From the NCBI GenBank assembly GCA_902826255.1, contig CADEEC010000008.1:1-41834 (forward strand): 41,834 nucleotides of DNA, read 5' to 3'. This document shows positions 24,403 through 33,739 of this stretch, piece after piece; the first letter of the stretch is position 1, and every line of letters starts with the position of its first letter. This DNA comes from an uncultured Hyphomicrobiales bacterium (GTDB lineage: Bacteria > Pseudomonadota > Alphaproteobacteria > Rhizobiales > Hyphomicrobiaceae). Under the pieces are notes generated by a model. It searched no databases. It had not been told where the DNA came from and was given only the letters and a program-made list of their open reading frames with translations. The position numbers were made by a program, and so were the translations under genes.

Positions 24403-25656
24403 ATGGGCCTCTATGGAATGATGCGGACCAGCGTGTCCGGAATGAACGCGCAGGCCAATCGTTTGAGTACGGTTGCCGACAACATCGCAAACTCCAGCAC
24501 GACAGGCTACAAGCGCGCGTCGACGGAGTTTTCCAGTTTGATCCTGGAATCCGGTGGCTCGGCCTATGAATCCGGCAGCGTTGAAACCCGCGTCCGCTAC
24601 GCCATCAGCGAGCAGGGCACGCTGCGCTTCACGACCTCCGTTACCGACCTGTCGGTGAAGGGGCAGGGCTTCTTCCTGGTCAACAATTCAAGCGGTCAGA
24701 CCTTTTTGACCCGCGCCGGATCGTTCGTGATGAACGGCGACGGCGATCTCATCAATGCCGGCGGGTACCGGCTGATGGGCTACAGCCTCGCTCCCGGAGC
24801 GCCGCCGCCGGTGGCCAACGGGACGGCCGGCCTGCAGGTCGTGAACATCGGCGCTCTGGCCATGCAGTCGGATCCGTCCACGGCCGGTGAGCTCTTCGTC
24901 AACCTGCCGTCGAATGCGGACGAGGTGACCGGCGACACGCCGCTGGATAACGATGCGGCCTCGGAATACACCGCAAAATCCTCGCTTGTGAGCTATGACA
25001 ACCTCGGCAACGAGGTGACGCTCGACGTGTACTTCACCAAGACCGGTGCGGACACCTGGCAGGTTGCGGTCTTCAACCAGGCGGATGCCACCAACGGCGG
25101 CTTTCCATACGCCACCGGCGCGCTGGTCGACGAGACCCTGACCTTCGATCCAAGCAACGGACAGCTCGATTCCGGCAGCCCGACCTCGATCGACATTCCG
25201 GTGCCGGGTGGCGGCACTGTCGCCCTGGACCTGTCGCAGTCGAGCCAGCTGGCGACCGATTACACGGTGCAGGAAGCCAGCATCAACGGCAACGCGCCGA
25301 GCGAGCTCGACCGTGTCGAAATCTCCGATGACGGCACGCTCTATGCCGTGTTCCAGAACGGGGCGCGCATCCCGACTTTTCGCATTCCGCTCGCGAACGT
25401 GGCGAGCCCCGACAACCTGCAGCCCCTGGCCGGCAACGTCTTCAGTCCAAGTGTGGACTCCGGAAACATCCAGGTCGGTTTTGCGGGTGACGGCGGGTTC
25501 GGAAACATGGTGTCGGGCGCGCTGGAGCAATCGACCGTCGATCTGGCGTCGGAACTGACGGCCATGATCGAGTCGGAGCGCAACTACACAGCCAATTCGA
25601 AGGTGTTCCAGACGGGATCGGAATTGATGGAGGTGGTGGTCAACCTCAAGCGCTGA
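24403..25656 (+). CDS. flgE: Flagellar hook protein FlgE
   Basis: A 417-residue hook subunit. The N-terminal rod/hook motif SGMNAQANRLSTVADNIANSS is at about 12-32 (no cleaved signal, exported by the flagellar type III system). The variable D1/D2 domains lie in the middle, and the C-terminal coiled-coil partner helix reads STVDLASELTAMIESERNYTANSK. It polymerises into the curved hook between rod and filament. It starts 19 nt after ftcR and begins the hook/filament-junction operon. Confidence 0.95.
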   Translation: MGLYGMMRTSVSGMNAQANRLSTVADNIANSSTTGYKRASTEFSSLILESGGSAYESGSVETRVRYAISEQGTLRFTTSVTDLSVKGQGFFLVNNSSGQTFLTRAGSFVMNGDGDLINAGGYRLMGYSLAPGAPPPVANGTAGLQVVNIGALAMQSDPSTAGELFVNLPSNADEVTGDTPLDNDAASEYTAKSSLVSYDNLGNEVTLDVYFTKTGADTWQVAVFNQADATNGGFPYATGALVDETLTFDPSNGQLDSGSPTSIDIPVPGGGTVALDLSQSSQLATDYTVQEASINGNAPSELDRVEISDDGTLYAVFQNGARIPTFRIPLANVASPDNLQPLAGNVFSPSVDSGNIQVGFAGDGGFGNMVSGALEQSTVDLASELTAMIESERNYTANSKVFQTGSELMEVVVNLKR

Positions 25657-25688
25657 TGTTGGCTGACCGCCGTTAGAAAGGCGAGGGA

Positions 25689-27158
25689 ATGTCGCTCTCA
25701 GCAAGTCTGGGCGTTGCGCTGTCCGGACTTTCTACGACCGCAGAGCAGACAGGCGTCGTCTCGCGCAATGTGGCGCGGGCGAGCGATCCTAACGCTACGC
25801 GCAAAATCGCCAACATTGTCACGGCTTCGGGTGGGGGCATCCACCTCGCCTCCGTCACGCGCGCGGCAAACGTGTCGCTCCTGGAGAAGGTGCTGGGAGC
25901 GACATCTTCGGCCGCCGCGCAGAAGGCGATTGTTGAGGGCTTGAATCGTCTCAACGAGACCAACGACGATCCCGAGCTGGACCGTTCGCCGGCGGCCATG
26001 ATCCAAAAGCTGGTGGATTCCATCCAGCAGTATGCATCCGCACCGCACGACTCTATTCGTGCGCAGTCTGCGGTCTCCGCCGCTCAAAACCTTGCTGCCT
26101 CACTCAACGATGCGACAAGAACAGTCCAGGACGTACGTGCGCAGGCGGATGCCGGCATCGGGGACTCCGTGGACCGCCTCAACACTCTGTTGTCGCGGTT
26201 CGAGACTCTCAACACGGAGATCGTTAAGGCCACGCGCATCGGCGCCGATGTCACCGACTATTTGGATCAGCGCGACGCACTGCTTACGGAGATGTCGGAG
26301 GACATCGGCATCCGTACACTGACGCGGTCCAATAACGACATGGCGATCTTCACCGACAGCGGCGTGACGCTGTTCGACGTGAAGGCGCGCAGTCTCACAT
26401 TCGAAAGAACGTTGTTCTACTCGCCCGGCACCGCCGGCAATGCCGTCTACGCCGACGGGGTGCCGATTGTCGGCGGATCGAGCCCGATGCAGTTGGGCTC
26501 CGGCCGGCTCACGGGGCTGGCGGCGGCGCGCGATGACCTCGCTGTCAGCTATCAAAATCAGCTGGATGAAATCGCGCGCGGCTTGATCGAAGCCTTCGCG
26601 GAATCCGACCAAACAGGGTTTGCGCTGCCGGACGTGCCCGGTCTCTTCACCTATCCCGGCGCGCCGGCAATGCCGGCGTCAGGGACGCTTGTGGTCGGCC
26701 TCGCAGGCAGTATCACCGTCGCAGCGAGCGTGGACCCCTTGCAAGGTGGCGATCTTGCACTGCTGCGTGACGGCGGTATCTCAGGCGATCCATCCTACGT
26801 CTACAATACCAGTGGCGGCACCGGATACATCGACCGCCTGGATCAGTTCGTTTCCGCCCTGTCTCAACAGCGGTCGTTCGATCCCGCCGTAGGCTTGGCA
26901 CCGACAGCCACCCTGGCCGGGTACTCATCGTCATCCGTTGCCTGGTTGCAGGAAGCGCGCAAGACATCCAACGACAACGCCCAATACTCGCAGACGCTGC
27001 TGGAGCGTTCGACCGAGGCGTTGTCGAAGGAGACTGGAGTCAACATCGACGAGGAGATGACGACGCTTCTCGAACTGGAGCGCTCCTATCAGGCCTCCAC
27101 CAGGCTCATAACGAGCATCGACAACATGCTGCGCACGTTGATGAGTATGGCGGGATAG
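25689..27158 (+). CDS. flgK: Flagellar hook-associated protein FlgK (HAP1)
   Basis: A 489-residue hook-filament junction protein. The N-terminal helix SLSASLGVALSGLSTTAEQTGVVSRNVA is typical, and the C-terminal GVNIDEEMTTLLELERSYQASTRLITSIDNML is the conserved D0 segment that pairs with it. It forms the first junction ring on the hook. The ATG is preceded by AAGGCGAGGGA. It is followed by flgL after 4 nt. Confidence 0.93.
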   Translation: MSLSASLGVALSGLSTTAEQTGVVSRNVARASDPNATRKIANIVTASGGGIHLASVTRAANVSLLEKVLGATSSAAAQKAIVEGLNRLNETNDDPELDRSPAAMIQKLVDSIQQYASAPHDSIRAQSAVSAAQNLAASLNDATRTVQDVRAQADAGIGDSVDRLNTLLSRFETLNTEIVKATRIGADVTDYLDQRDALLTEMSEDIGIRTLTRSNNDMAIFTDSGVTLFDVKARSLTFERTLFYSPGTAGNAVYADGVPIVGGSSPMQLGSGRLTGLAAARDDLAVSYQNQLDEIARGLIEAFAESDQTGFALPDVPGLFTYPGAPAMPASGTLVVGLAGSITVAASVDPLQGGDLALLRDGGISGDPSYVYNTSGGTGYIDRLDQFVSALSQQRSFDPAVGLAPTATLAGYSSSSVAWLQEARKTSNDNAQYSQTLLERSTEALSKETGVNIDEEMTTLLELERSYQASTRLITSIDNMLRTLMSMAG

Positions 27159-27162
27159 CGCG

Positions 27163-28221
27163 ATGAAGATCTCCTACATCTCCACCAACGCACTTTCGTC
27201 GGCGACGCGCCTGTCGATCTACAAGACACAGGAGAAGCTCGCCGAGGCGCAAAAGGAAGTCACCACGGGCCGCCTCGCCGACGTCGGCGCGGCGCTTGGC
27301 TACAAGACGGGACAAACGATCTCGCTGCGCCAGGACCACGCCCGGCTTAAAACCATCATCGATACCAACTCGGTGGTCTCGACGCGGTTGTCCGCAAGCC
27401 AGGCTGCCTTGAAATCCCTGTCGGACGACGCGCAGTTGTTCGTCGGGCAGCTGATCGGCGCGCGCAACACGGATTCGGGCCCGAAGGTCGTGCAGGCGCA
27501 GGCCAAGGCGGCTCTGGTTTCCCTGACAAATGCGCTCAATACGTCGCTCGATGGCGCGTACCTGTTCGCGGGCATAAATGCCGATGTGAAGCCTGTCACC
27601 GACTACTACGCCACGCCCACCTCATCCAATCGCCAGGCCGTGGCCGACGCCTTCTTCACTCATTTCGGCTTCAACATAGGCGATCCGGCCGCTCAATCGA
27701 TCACGGCGGCGGACATGCAGACATTCCTCGACGGAGATTTTGCCAACCTGTTCGAGGACCCCGCCTGGGGCACGGACTGGTCCGGGGCATCCGACCAGAA
27801 TATCAAGAGCCGGATATCGACCTCGGAGCTGATCGAGACCTCGACCAACGCCAACGACGTGTCGATCCGCAAGCTCGCGAAGGCGCTGACGATGCTGTCC
27901 GATCTCGGCGTGGAAGGCCTCAATCGCGGGGCCTTCGAAGCCGTTGTCGATACGGCGGTGCGCCTTGCCGGCGAGTCCGTGCAGAACCTCGCGGAGGAAC
28001 AGGCGCGGCTCGGCACGGCGCAGGAGCGCGTCAAGAGCGCGAACGACCGGATGGCGATCCAGGTCGACATCCTCACCACGCATATCAGTCTGCTGGAAGC
28101 CGTCGATCCCTACGAGGCGTCGACGCGCGTCTCGGCGCTGATGACGCAGGTCGAGACGGCCTACGCCATGACCGCGCGCATACAAAACCTGAGTCTACTG
28201 AAGTACCTGCCGCCCGGATAA
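27163..28221 (+). CDS. flgL: Flagellar hook-associated protein FlgL (HAP3)
   Basis: A 352-residue flagellin-like junction protein. The N-terminal YISTNALSSATRLSIYKTQEKLAEAQKEVTTGRLADVG and a C-terminal helix ending TAYAMTARIQNLSLLKYL are the paired D0/D1 helices of the flagellin family. It has the expected order after flgK. FlgL connects the FlgK ring to the flagellin filament. Confidence 0.93.
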   Translation: MKISYISTNALSSATRLSIYKTQEKLAEAQKEVTTGRLADVGAALGYKTGQTISLRQDHARLKTIIDTNSVVSTRLSASQAALKSLSDDAQLFVGQLIGARNTDSGPKVVQAQAKAALVSLTNALNTSLDGAYLFAGINADVKPVTDYYATPTSSNRQAVADAFFTHFGFNIGDPAAQSITAADMQTFLDGDFANLFEDPAWGTDWSGASDQNIKSRISTSELIETSTNANDVSIRKLAKALTMLSDLGVEGLNRGAFEAVVDTAVRLAGESVQNLAEEQARLGTAQERVKSANDRMAIQVDILTTHISLLEAVDPYEASTRVSALMTQVETAYAMTARIQNLSLLKYLPPG

Positions 28222-28272
28222 GCGTCCGTACAGGCGAAGGACAAGAAACTGCACTAGAGACGGAAAGACGCC

Positions 28273-28623
28273 ATGTATCAATTCACCTACGCGGAAGTCC
28301 TCGAGGAGATCCCGCAAAGCGCCCGCGACCGCGAGCGCCAGGCGATCGATCGTTCGATCGAGATGCTGGAGGCCGCCGACAAGGTGGGCCCACAGTCGCG
28401 AGAGGCCATCGAGGCGCTGCACTTTCTCAGAAGGCTCTGGGGCCTGCTGATGGAAGACCTGGCAAAATCCGAGAACGATCTGCCGGAGCGCTTGCGGGCC
28501 GATCTGATCTCGATCGGGCTCTGGATCATGCGCGAGGCGGAAGATATCCGGCTCGGGAAATCCTCCAACTTCCGCGGGATCATCGAGGTTTCGCAGAATA
28601 TCCGGGACGGCCTGGCAGGCTAG
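28273..28623 (+). CDS. flaF: Flagellin biosynthesis regulator FlaF
   Basis: A 116-residue all-alpha protein (EVLEEIPQSARDRERQAIDRSIEMLEAA...LWGLLMEDLAKSENDLPERLRADLISIGLWI) matching FlaF, which in Caulobacter promotes flagellin synthesis and secretion, opposed by FlbT. In most alphaproteobacteria flbT follows directly, but here only 63 bp separate flaF from flgD and no flbT is found. Confidence 0.92.
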   Translation: MYQFTYAEVLEEIPQSARDRERQAIDRSIEMLEAADKVGPQSREAIEALHFLRRLWGLLMEDLAKSENDLPERLRADLISIGLWIMREAEDIRLGKSSNFRGIIEVSQNIRDGLAG

Positions 28624-28686
28624 CTCGAACTCACAGCAAAGCAGTCTCGGTCAGAGCATCGCCGAGGAACCAGGAAAGCGCGCCCT

Positions 28687-29094
28687 ATGGCGATTTCAAC
28701 GGTCACGTCCATACCGCCAACCGCAAATCAGTCCAGCGAGAGCACCACGTCCGCTGCCTCGGCGTCGGTCGACTACAACGCGTTCCTGCGGCTGCTGATC
28801 GCGCAGATCAAGCACCAGGATCCCACCAAGCCGATGGATTCGGCACAGCTGATGTCGCAGTTGGCGAGCTTCTCCAACGTCGAGCAGAGCATCAAGATCA
28901 ACCAGAAGCTCGACTCGCTGATGACTTCTACGGCGCTGTCGCAGATCGAGAGCCTCGTCGGCCGCACCGTCATCTCGTCTGACGGCACAGTGGCCGGCAC
29001 GGTGATGGCCGTGCGCGTAATTTCCGGCGGTACTGTCGCCATCCTCGAGAACGGGACCGAAGTTCCGCTCGAGCCGGGCGTCATCATAGGCTAG
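28687..29094 (+). CDS. flgD: Flagellar hook assembly scaffold FlgD
   Basis: A 135-residue FlgD: a disordered Ser/Thr-rich N-terminus, then the conserved YNAFLRLLIAQIKHQDPTKPMDSAQLMSQLASFSNVEQ cap segment (about 32-70). It lacks the larger C-terminal FlgD Tudor/FnIII domain of enteric proteins, a usual short form in Rhizobiales. It caps the growing hook and is discarded later. Confidence 0.93.
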   Translation: MAISTVTSIPPTANQSSESTTSAASASVDYNAFLRLLIAQIKHQDPTKPMDSAQLMSQLASFSNVEQSIKINQKLDSLMTSTALSQIESLVGRTVISSDGTVAGTVMAVRVISGGTVAILENGTEVPLEPGVIIG

Positions 29095-29097
29095 CCC

Positions 29098-29364
29098 ATG
29101 AACCAGGCGGACGCTTTGGACATCGTGCAGTCCGCGCTGTGGACTGTGATCGTCGCCTCCGGCCCCGCCATCGGTGCCGCCATGGCGATCGGCATTATCA
29201 TCGCGCTCCTGCAGGCCCTGACGCAGGTGCAGGAAATGACGCTGACCTTCATCCCGAAGATCATCGCCATCCTGGTGATCTGCTCGCTCACAGCGCCCTT
29301 CATCGGGGCGGTGATCTATGCGTTTGCCGAGCAGGTCTACGCCCGCATCGAGGTGGGCTTTTAG
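29098..29364 (+). CDS. fliQ: Flagellar export gate protein FliQ
   Basis: An 88-residue inner-membrane protein with two hydrophobic helices (about 15-40 and 52-75), family pattern SGPAIGAAMAIGIIIALLQALTQVQEMTLTFIPK. FliQ with FliP and FliR forms the export gate core. It starts 3 nt after flgD. Confidence 0.95.
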   Translation: MNQADALDIVQSALWTVIVASGPAIGAAMAIGIIIALLQALTQVQEMTLTFIPKIIAILVICSLTAPFIGAVIYAFAEQVYARIEVGF

Positions 29365-29377
29365 CGAACTGGTCGAC

Positions 29378-29398
29378 CCCCTCGTCTGAGGGGATTTT
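29378..29398 (+). terminator. Terminator-like hairpin between fliQ and flhA
   Basis: CCCCTC (29378-29383), GTCT loop, GAGGGG (29388-29393), followed by ATTTT. It resembles an intrinsic terminator or attenuator inside the flagellar operon, 13 nt after the fliQ stop. Confidence 0.5.
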
Positions 29399-29454
29399 CG
29401 CACAAGGTTGACCGGGCAAACTGCCGCCGCGGGCCCTCCAGGCGGTGGTAAGAA

Positions 29455-31344
29455 ATGGCTATTGCAGCAGGTGTAAAACCGGTCGAGCGCAACAGCGCGC
29501 AGGACGTCGGCTTTGCCGTCGGCATCGTCCTCATCCTGACGGTGCTGTTCCTGCCGCTGCCCGCCTGGATGATCGATCTGGGGCTGGCCTTCTCGATCGC
29601 GCTGTCCGTGCTGATCCTGATGGTGGCGCTATGGATTCAGAAGCCGCTGGATTTCTCCGCCTTTCCGACCGTGCTCCTGCTGGCCACGCTGCTGCGCCTG
29701 TCTCTCAATATCGCCACCACGCGGCTCATTCTGTCCGACGGCCATCACGGGGTGGATGCGGCGGGCCACGTGATTGCCGGTTTCGCCGACTTCGTAATGG
29801 GCGGCAACTTCGTCATCGGCACCATCGTGTTCGTCATCCTGATTACCGTGAACTTCCTGGTGATCACCAAAGGTGCGACGCGCATCGCCGAAGTCGGCGC
29901 CCGATTCACGCTCGATGCCATCCCAGGCAAGCAGATGGCGATCGACGCCGACCTCAATGCCGGCCTGATCGATGACAAGGAGGCAACCCGCCGCCGGCGC
30001 GAGCTGGAAGAGGAAAGCGCCTTCTTCGGCTCCATGGACGGTGCCTCGAAGTTCGTCAGGGGCGATGCGATCGCGGGCATCATCATCACGGCCGTCAATG
30101 TGTTCGGCGGCATGGTCATCGGCGTAACGCAATACGACCTGTCGGTTGCGCAAGCCGGTGAGGTATTCACCAAGCTGTCCGTCGGCGACGGCCTTGTCAC
30201 CCAGATCCCGGCGCTGATCGTTTCGCTGGCGGCCGGTCTGCTTGTCTCCAAGGGCGGCACGCGCGGCTCGGCGGAGAAGGCCATTCTGAGCCAGCTTGGC
30301 AACTATCCGCGTGCGCTGCTGATGGCCGCCTCCGTCATGTTCATGCTGGCCCTCGCGCCAGGCCTGCCCTTCCTCCCGTTTGCGACGCTCGGCAGCGTCC
30401 TGGGCTTCGTGGCCTACCTGGTGCCGCGCCGGAGAGCGGAGGCGAAGGCGCTGGAGGACATGCGCGCCAAGGAGGCCGCCGACGTGGCCGCAGACGAGGT
30501 GCGGCAGTCGGTGAAGGAGTCGCTCAAGACGACGGAAATCGAGCTGTGCCTCGGCAAGCAGATCTCCACCGCCTTCCTGCGCCAGCACAACGAGCTGGTG
30601 CAGCGCGTCGGCAAGATGCGCCGCAACTTCGCGCGGCAGTACGGCTTCATCGTGCCCGAGATCAAGCTCACGGACGACCTCGCCATTCCGCCCAAGACGT
30701 ACCAGATCAAGATTCACGGAACTATCGTCGCCAGCGAGGAACTGAGGATCGGTGATGTGCTCGTCGTGGTCGGCGACGGTCCGCGCCCCGATGTTCCGGG
30801 CGACGAGACCCGCGAGCCGGCTTTTGGCATGAAGGCGATTTGGGTGCCGGAGACGCTGTCCAACAACGTCAAGCGCGAGGGCTACGCGCCGGTCGACATC
30901 ATGTCGGTGCTGCTGACGCACCTGCGCGAGGTCATTCGCAGCAATCTCTCACAGCTCCTGTCCTACAAGGACATGCGCACACTGCTGGACCGGCTCGAGC
31001 CCGAGTACAAGCGCCTGATCGAGGAGATGATTCCCTCGCAGCTTTCCTACTCCGGCCTGCAGGCGGTGTTGAAGCTGCTGCTGGCGGAGCGCGTGTCCAT
31101 TCGCAACCTGCATCTGGTGCTGGAGGCGATCGCGGAAGTGGCACCGCACGTGCGCAGGGCCGAGCAGCTTGCCGAGCACGTCCGCACGCGCATGGCGCAG
31201 CAGATCTGCGGCGACCTTGCCGAGAACGGCTCGCTGAAGGTGCTGCGCCTCGGCAACCGCTGGGACCTCGCCTTCCATCAGAGCCTGAAGCGGGATGCCA
31301 AAGGGGAGGTCATCGAGTTCGACATCGATCCGCGCCAGATCTAG
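29455..31344 (+). CDS. flhA: Flagellar export gate protein FlhA, truncated by in-frame TAG
   Basis: As written the frame gives 629 residues. The eight-helix membrane domain (about 18-330) carries the FHIPEP-type segment [21 protein letters not shown]. The cytoplasmic domain, where chaperone-substrate complexes and FlhB/FliI meet the gate, follows. The frame stops at TAG (31342-31344) after FDIDPRQI, but the same frame continues for 64 codons of clear FlhA sequence to TGA (31537-31539), which overlaps fliR. The intact protein would be 694 residues with the TAG at codon 630. Homologues carry a residue such as Glu here, so GAG to TAG is the simplest explanation. Either the cell has a shortened FlhA (D4 lost) or this is a base error. 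Confidence 0.9.
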   Translation: MAIAAGVKPVERNSAQDVGFAVGIVLILTVLFLPLPAWMIDLGLAFSIALSVLILMVALWIQKPLDFSAFPTVLLLATLLRLSLNIATTRLILSDGHHGVDAAGHVIAGFADFVMGGNFVIGTIVFVILITVNFLVITKGATRIAEVGARFTLDAIPGKQMAIDADLNAGLIDDKEATRRRRELEEESAFFGSMDGASKFVRGDAIAGIIITAVNVFGGMVIGVTQYDLSVAQAGEVFTKLSVGDGLVTQIPALIVSLAAGLLVSKGGTRGSAEKAILSQLGNYPRALLMAASVMFMLALAPGLPFLPFATLGSVLGFVAYLVPRRRAEAKALEDMRAKEAADVAADEVRQSVKESLKTTEIELCLGKQISTAFLRQHNELVQRVGKMRRNFARQYGFIVPEIKLTDDLAIPPKTYQIKIHGTIVASEELRIGDVLVVVGDGPRPDVPGDETREPAFGMKAIWVPETLSNNVKREGYAPVDIMSVLLTHLREVIRSNLSQLLSYKDMRTLLDRLEPEYKRLIEEMIPSQLSYSGLQAVLKLLLAERVSIRNLHLVLEAIAEVAPHVRRAEQLAEHVRTRMAQQICGDLAENGSLKVLRLGNRWDLAFHQSLKRDAKGEVIEFDIDPRQI

Positions 31345-31539
31345 CAGTTCAGCCCCGAGGCCTCCAAGGTGATCCGCACGCATATGGATCAAGGCCATCA
31401 GTTCGCGCTGGTCGCAGCGCCGGACGCGCGGCCGTACGTGCGGATGGTGACGGAGCGGCTGTTTGCGACGCTGCCGGTGCTCAGCCACGTCGAGATCGCG
31501 CGGGGCGTGCATGTGAAGTCGCTCGGCACGATTTCATGA
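31345..31539 (+). pseudogene. flhA: Detached C-terminal end of flhA after the TAG
   Basis: Sixty-four in-frame codons directly after the [20 protein letters not shown], then [20 protein letters not shown] and [15 protein letters not shown], the conserved FlhA C-terminus. There is no ribosome site or likely internal start. The TGA at 31537 overlaps the fliR ATG (31536), the usual tight gene junction, showing this was the original end of flhA. Confidence 0.85.
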
Positions 31540-32291
31540 GTCCGATCACGTCGGAGACGCTGATCGTCGTGTTTCTGCTGTTCTGCCGCATTGGCGGCTG
31601 CCTGATGCTGATGCCGGGCTTCTCCAGCACGCGCATCCCGGTGCAGATCCGGCTGTTCGTGACCGTGGCGATTACGCTGGCCCTGACGCCCGTGCTGTTT
31701 CCGGTCGTGAACACGGCACTGCCCGACCCAACCCCGCCGACCGTGCTGCGCATGATCTTCTCGGAGATGTTCACCGGCGCACTGATCGGACTGATCGGGC
31801 GCCTGTTCTTCATGGCGCTGCAGTTCATGGCGACGGCGGCGGCCCAATTTGCTGGTTTCAGCCCGCTCCCGGGAAGTCCGATCGAGGACACGGAGCCCCT
31901 GCCGGCACTGACCACGTTCTTCACGTTGACGGCGACGGTTCTCCTGTTCGCCACCGAGCAGCACCTGGAGATCCTGCGCGCGCTGATCGCGTCCTATTCG
32001 GTGATTCCGCTCACCGAGCCGATTGCCACCGAACAAGGGTTGATCAGGCTGGGCGATGCCTTCTCGACGACGTTCATCCTGGCGCTGCAGATCAGCAGTC
32101 CGTTCATAGTCTATGCGCTGATCATCAATCTCATGGTCGGCATTGCCAACAAGCTCGTGCCGCAGATCCCGGTCTACTTCATCTCGATGCCGTTCGTGCT
32201 CGCGGGCGCGCTGCTGCTTCTGTATTTCACGATCAGCGAAGCCTTGAGCCTGTTCATCGCCGCGTTCATCGCCTGGCTGCAAACGGGATGA
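31536..32291 (+). CDS. fliR: Flagellar export gate protein FliR
   Basis: A 251-residue inner-membrane protein with about six helices. The start [35 protein letters not shown] and the middle [26 protein letters not shown] are typical of FliR. It is part of the FliPQR export gate. Its ATG overlaps the downstream flhA stop by 4 nt, so its translation was probably coupled to full-length flhA and could be reduced by the internal TAG. Confidence 0.93.
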   Translation: MSPITSETLIVVFLLFCRIGGCLMLMPGFSSTRIPVQIRLFVTVAITLALTPVLFPVVNTALPDPTPPTVLRMIFSEMFTGALIGLIGRLFFMALQFMATAAAQFAGFSPLPGSPIEDTEPLPALTTFFTLTATVLLFATEQHLEILRALIASYSVIPLTEPIATEQGLIRLGDAFSTTFILALQISSPFIVYALIINLMVGIANKLVPQIPVYFISMPFVLAGALLLLYFTISEALSLFIAAFIAWLQTG

Positions 32292-32297
32292 ACCCAG

Positions 32298-32693
32298 ATG
32301 CAGGATAGAGCCGCAAAATCGAAGCGGGTGCTGGCGGCGCAGCAGCAGCTGCATCGCGTGGAGCAATGGAAGCTCGCCGATCTGCAGGGACGGCTGGCGG
32401 AGTTGAATGCGGCCCAGATCGACACCATCAGCGCGCTCAACGGCTCCGAGCTGCACGGCCTGTTCATCGAGGCCACTGCGCGACGCCTGCGGTCGCTCGC
32501 CGAAGAGGCCCAGAGAGTGACGCTGGACAAGGACAAGCAGTCCATAAAGACAAGCGAGCATGCGGGCCGGGTGCGCGCGGCAGAGCGGTTGGCGCATGCT
32601 CTTCAGATCGAGCTCGATAGAGAGATCGAGCGTAAGGAACTTATGGAAATCATTGATCAATATCTGACGAACACCCGCACAAGCCTCCCGTAA
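32298..32693 (+). CDS. Coiled-coil flagellar protein, FliJ-like
   Basis: A 131-residue, largely helical, charged protein (RVLAAQQQLHRVEQWKLADLQGRLAELNAAQ...RRLRSLAEEAQRV...RKELMEIIDQYL). Coiled-coil length and position between fliR and flgJ suggest a FliJ-type export component, but similarity is too weak to be sure. It starts 6 nt after fliR. Confidence 0.65.
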   Translation: MQDRAAKSKRVLAAQQQLHRVEQWKLADLQGRLAELNAAQIDTISALNGSELHGLFIEATARRLRSLAEEAQRVTLDKDKQSIKTSEHAGRVRAAERLAHALQIELDREIERKELMEIIDQYLTNTRTSLP

Positions 32694-32739
32694 GATTTGC
32701 CCGCCATAGTTGCCCAATGGCAAGAGCGGGCAAGCTGCC

Positions 32740-33312
32740 GTGTCGATCCCAACGTCCGTAGATATCGTGCTCGATGTCGCGCGCGCGGCCGATCCCGAAA
32801 AGTATCGGGAGGCGGTGCAGCGGCTTACCGAGATGCGGGCAGTGGCTGCGGACGCACAGCCTGCGACCGCGCCGACCAGCAGCGACCAGCGCGTGACCTC
32901 GAGCTTTTCGCGCGCTATCGAAGCGAACACCGCCCGGCCCGAAGTGGTGCGCCCGCGCGGGCGTCTCAATGCCTACGGGCAGTTCGAGGCCTTCCTTCTG
33001 CAAACGTTCGTGCAGAGCATGCTGCCGAAGAACGCGACCAACGTGTACGGCAAGGGCACGGCGGGCGAGGTCTGGCGGTCGATGCTGGCCGAGCGGATCG
33101 GCGAGGAACTCGCCAAGAGCGGCCAGGTCGGAATAGCCTCCCGTCTGGAGGCGCCGGCGCGGCAAGCACCCGCGGCTTCGGAAACGGGCCCCAGCGCCGT
33201 TGTGGCATCGGCACAGCCACAGATCCGGCCGGAGGTACCACAGAATACCGAGACCGACGCGGAGGCGGCGCGATGGGCCGCCTCAACCCAACCTTCAACC
33301 GACCGGAGTTAG
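32740..33312 (+). CDS. flgJ: FlgJ-type rod-binding protein (no muramidase domain)
   Basis: A 190-residue protein. The rod-binding domain is clear at about 85-135: FEAFLLQTFVQSMLPKN, VYGKGTAGEVWRSMLAERIGEEL. The peptidoglycan hydrolase half of enteric FlgJ is missing, as usual in alphaproteobacteria. The N-terminal SIPTSVDIVLDVARAADP is typical for Rhizobiales, so I chose the GTG at 32740; a TTG at 32710 would add ten residues. The C-terminus is Ala/Pro/Thr-rich. Confidence 0.82.
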   Translation: MSIPTSVDIVLDVARAADPEKYREAVQRLTEMRAVAADAQPATAPTSSDQRVTSSFSRAIEANTARPEVVRPRGRLNAYGQFEAFLLQTFVQSMLPKNATNVYGKGTAGEVWRSMLAERIGEELAKSGQVGIASRLEAPARQAPAASETGPSAVVASAQPQIRPEVPQNTETDAEAARWAASTQPSTDRS

Positions 33313-33316
33313 CACC

Positions 33317-33739
33317 ATGCTCGGACAACAGCGCCTCGGGGCCGCTGCGGGTAGAGGCCTTCCTGCGGATGACGTTGCCAGCTTGGCGACCGCGCTGCTG
33401 AAAAGCGCCATTGAGCGCCTGGAGGAGGTGATCGATCAGGAAACGGCCGCGTTGCAACGACGGACGTCGGTCGATCTCAATGATTTCAACGACCGCAAGA
33501 GCCACGGCCTCGTCGAGCTGACGCGGGCAATGCGTTTCTTCGAGGCAACGCCGCCGGAGCCTTACCTCGTCACCGCGCTCACGACGCTTCGCTCGAAGTT
33601 GGAGATCAACCGGGCGATGCTCGCCACGCACCTGGAAGCCGTGCGCGAGGTGTCGACGGTGATCGCCGATGCCATGCAGAACGCCGACTCCGACGGGACA
33701 TATGCGCCGGTGCTCAAAGGCGGCGCCCGGACGTCATGA
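33317..33739 (+). CDS. FlgN-like flagellar export chaperone
   Basis: A 140-residue helical protein (LATALLKSAIERLEEVIDQETAALQRR...DFNDRKSHGLVELTRAMRF) with the pattern of rhizobial FlgN-like chaperones that guard FlgK and FlgL. The ATG at 33317 is preceded by GGAG. It follows flgJ by 4 nt and overlaps the next gene by 4 nt (ATGA). Confidence 0.75.
   Translation: MLGQQRLGAAAGRGLPADDVASLATALLKSAIERLEEVIDQETAALQRRTSVDLNDFNDRKSHGLVELTRAMRFFEATPPEPYLVTALTTLRSKLEINRAMLATHLEAVREVSTVIADAMQNADSDGTYAPVLKGGARTS

Noticed and set aside
29629..30921. 430-codon minus-strand frame opposite flhA
   Set aside because: Shadow of a conserved gene, with His/Arg-rich content typical of an antisense frame.
31342..31344. 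TAG in flhA as programmed readthrough or an unusual amino acid
   Set aside because: No downstream element or lineage precedent visible; a point mutation or base error is simpler.
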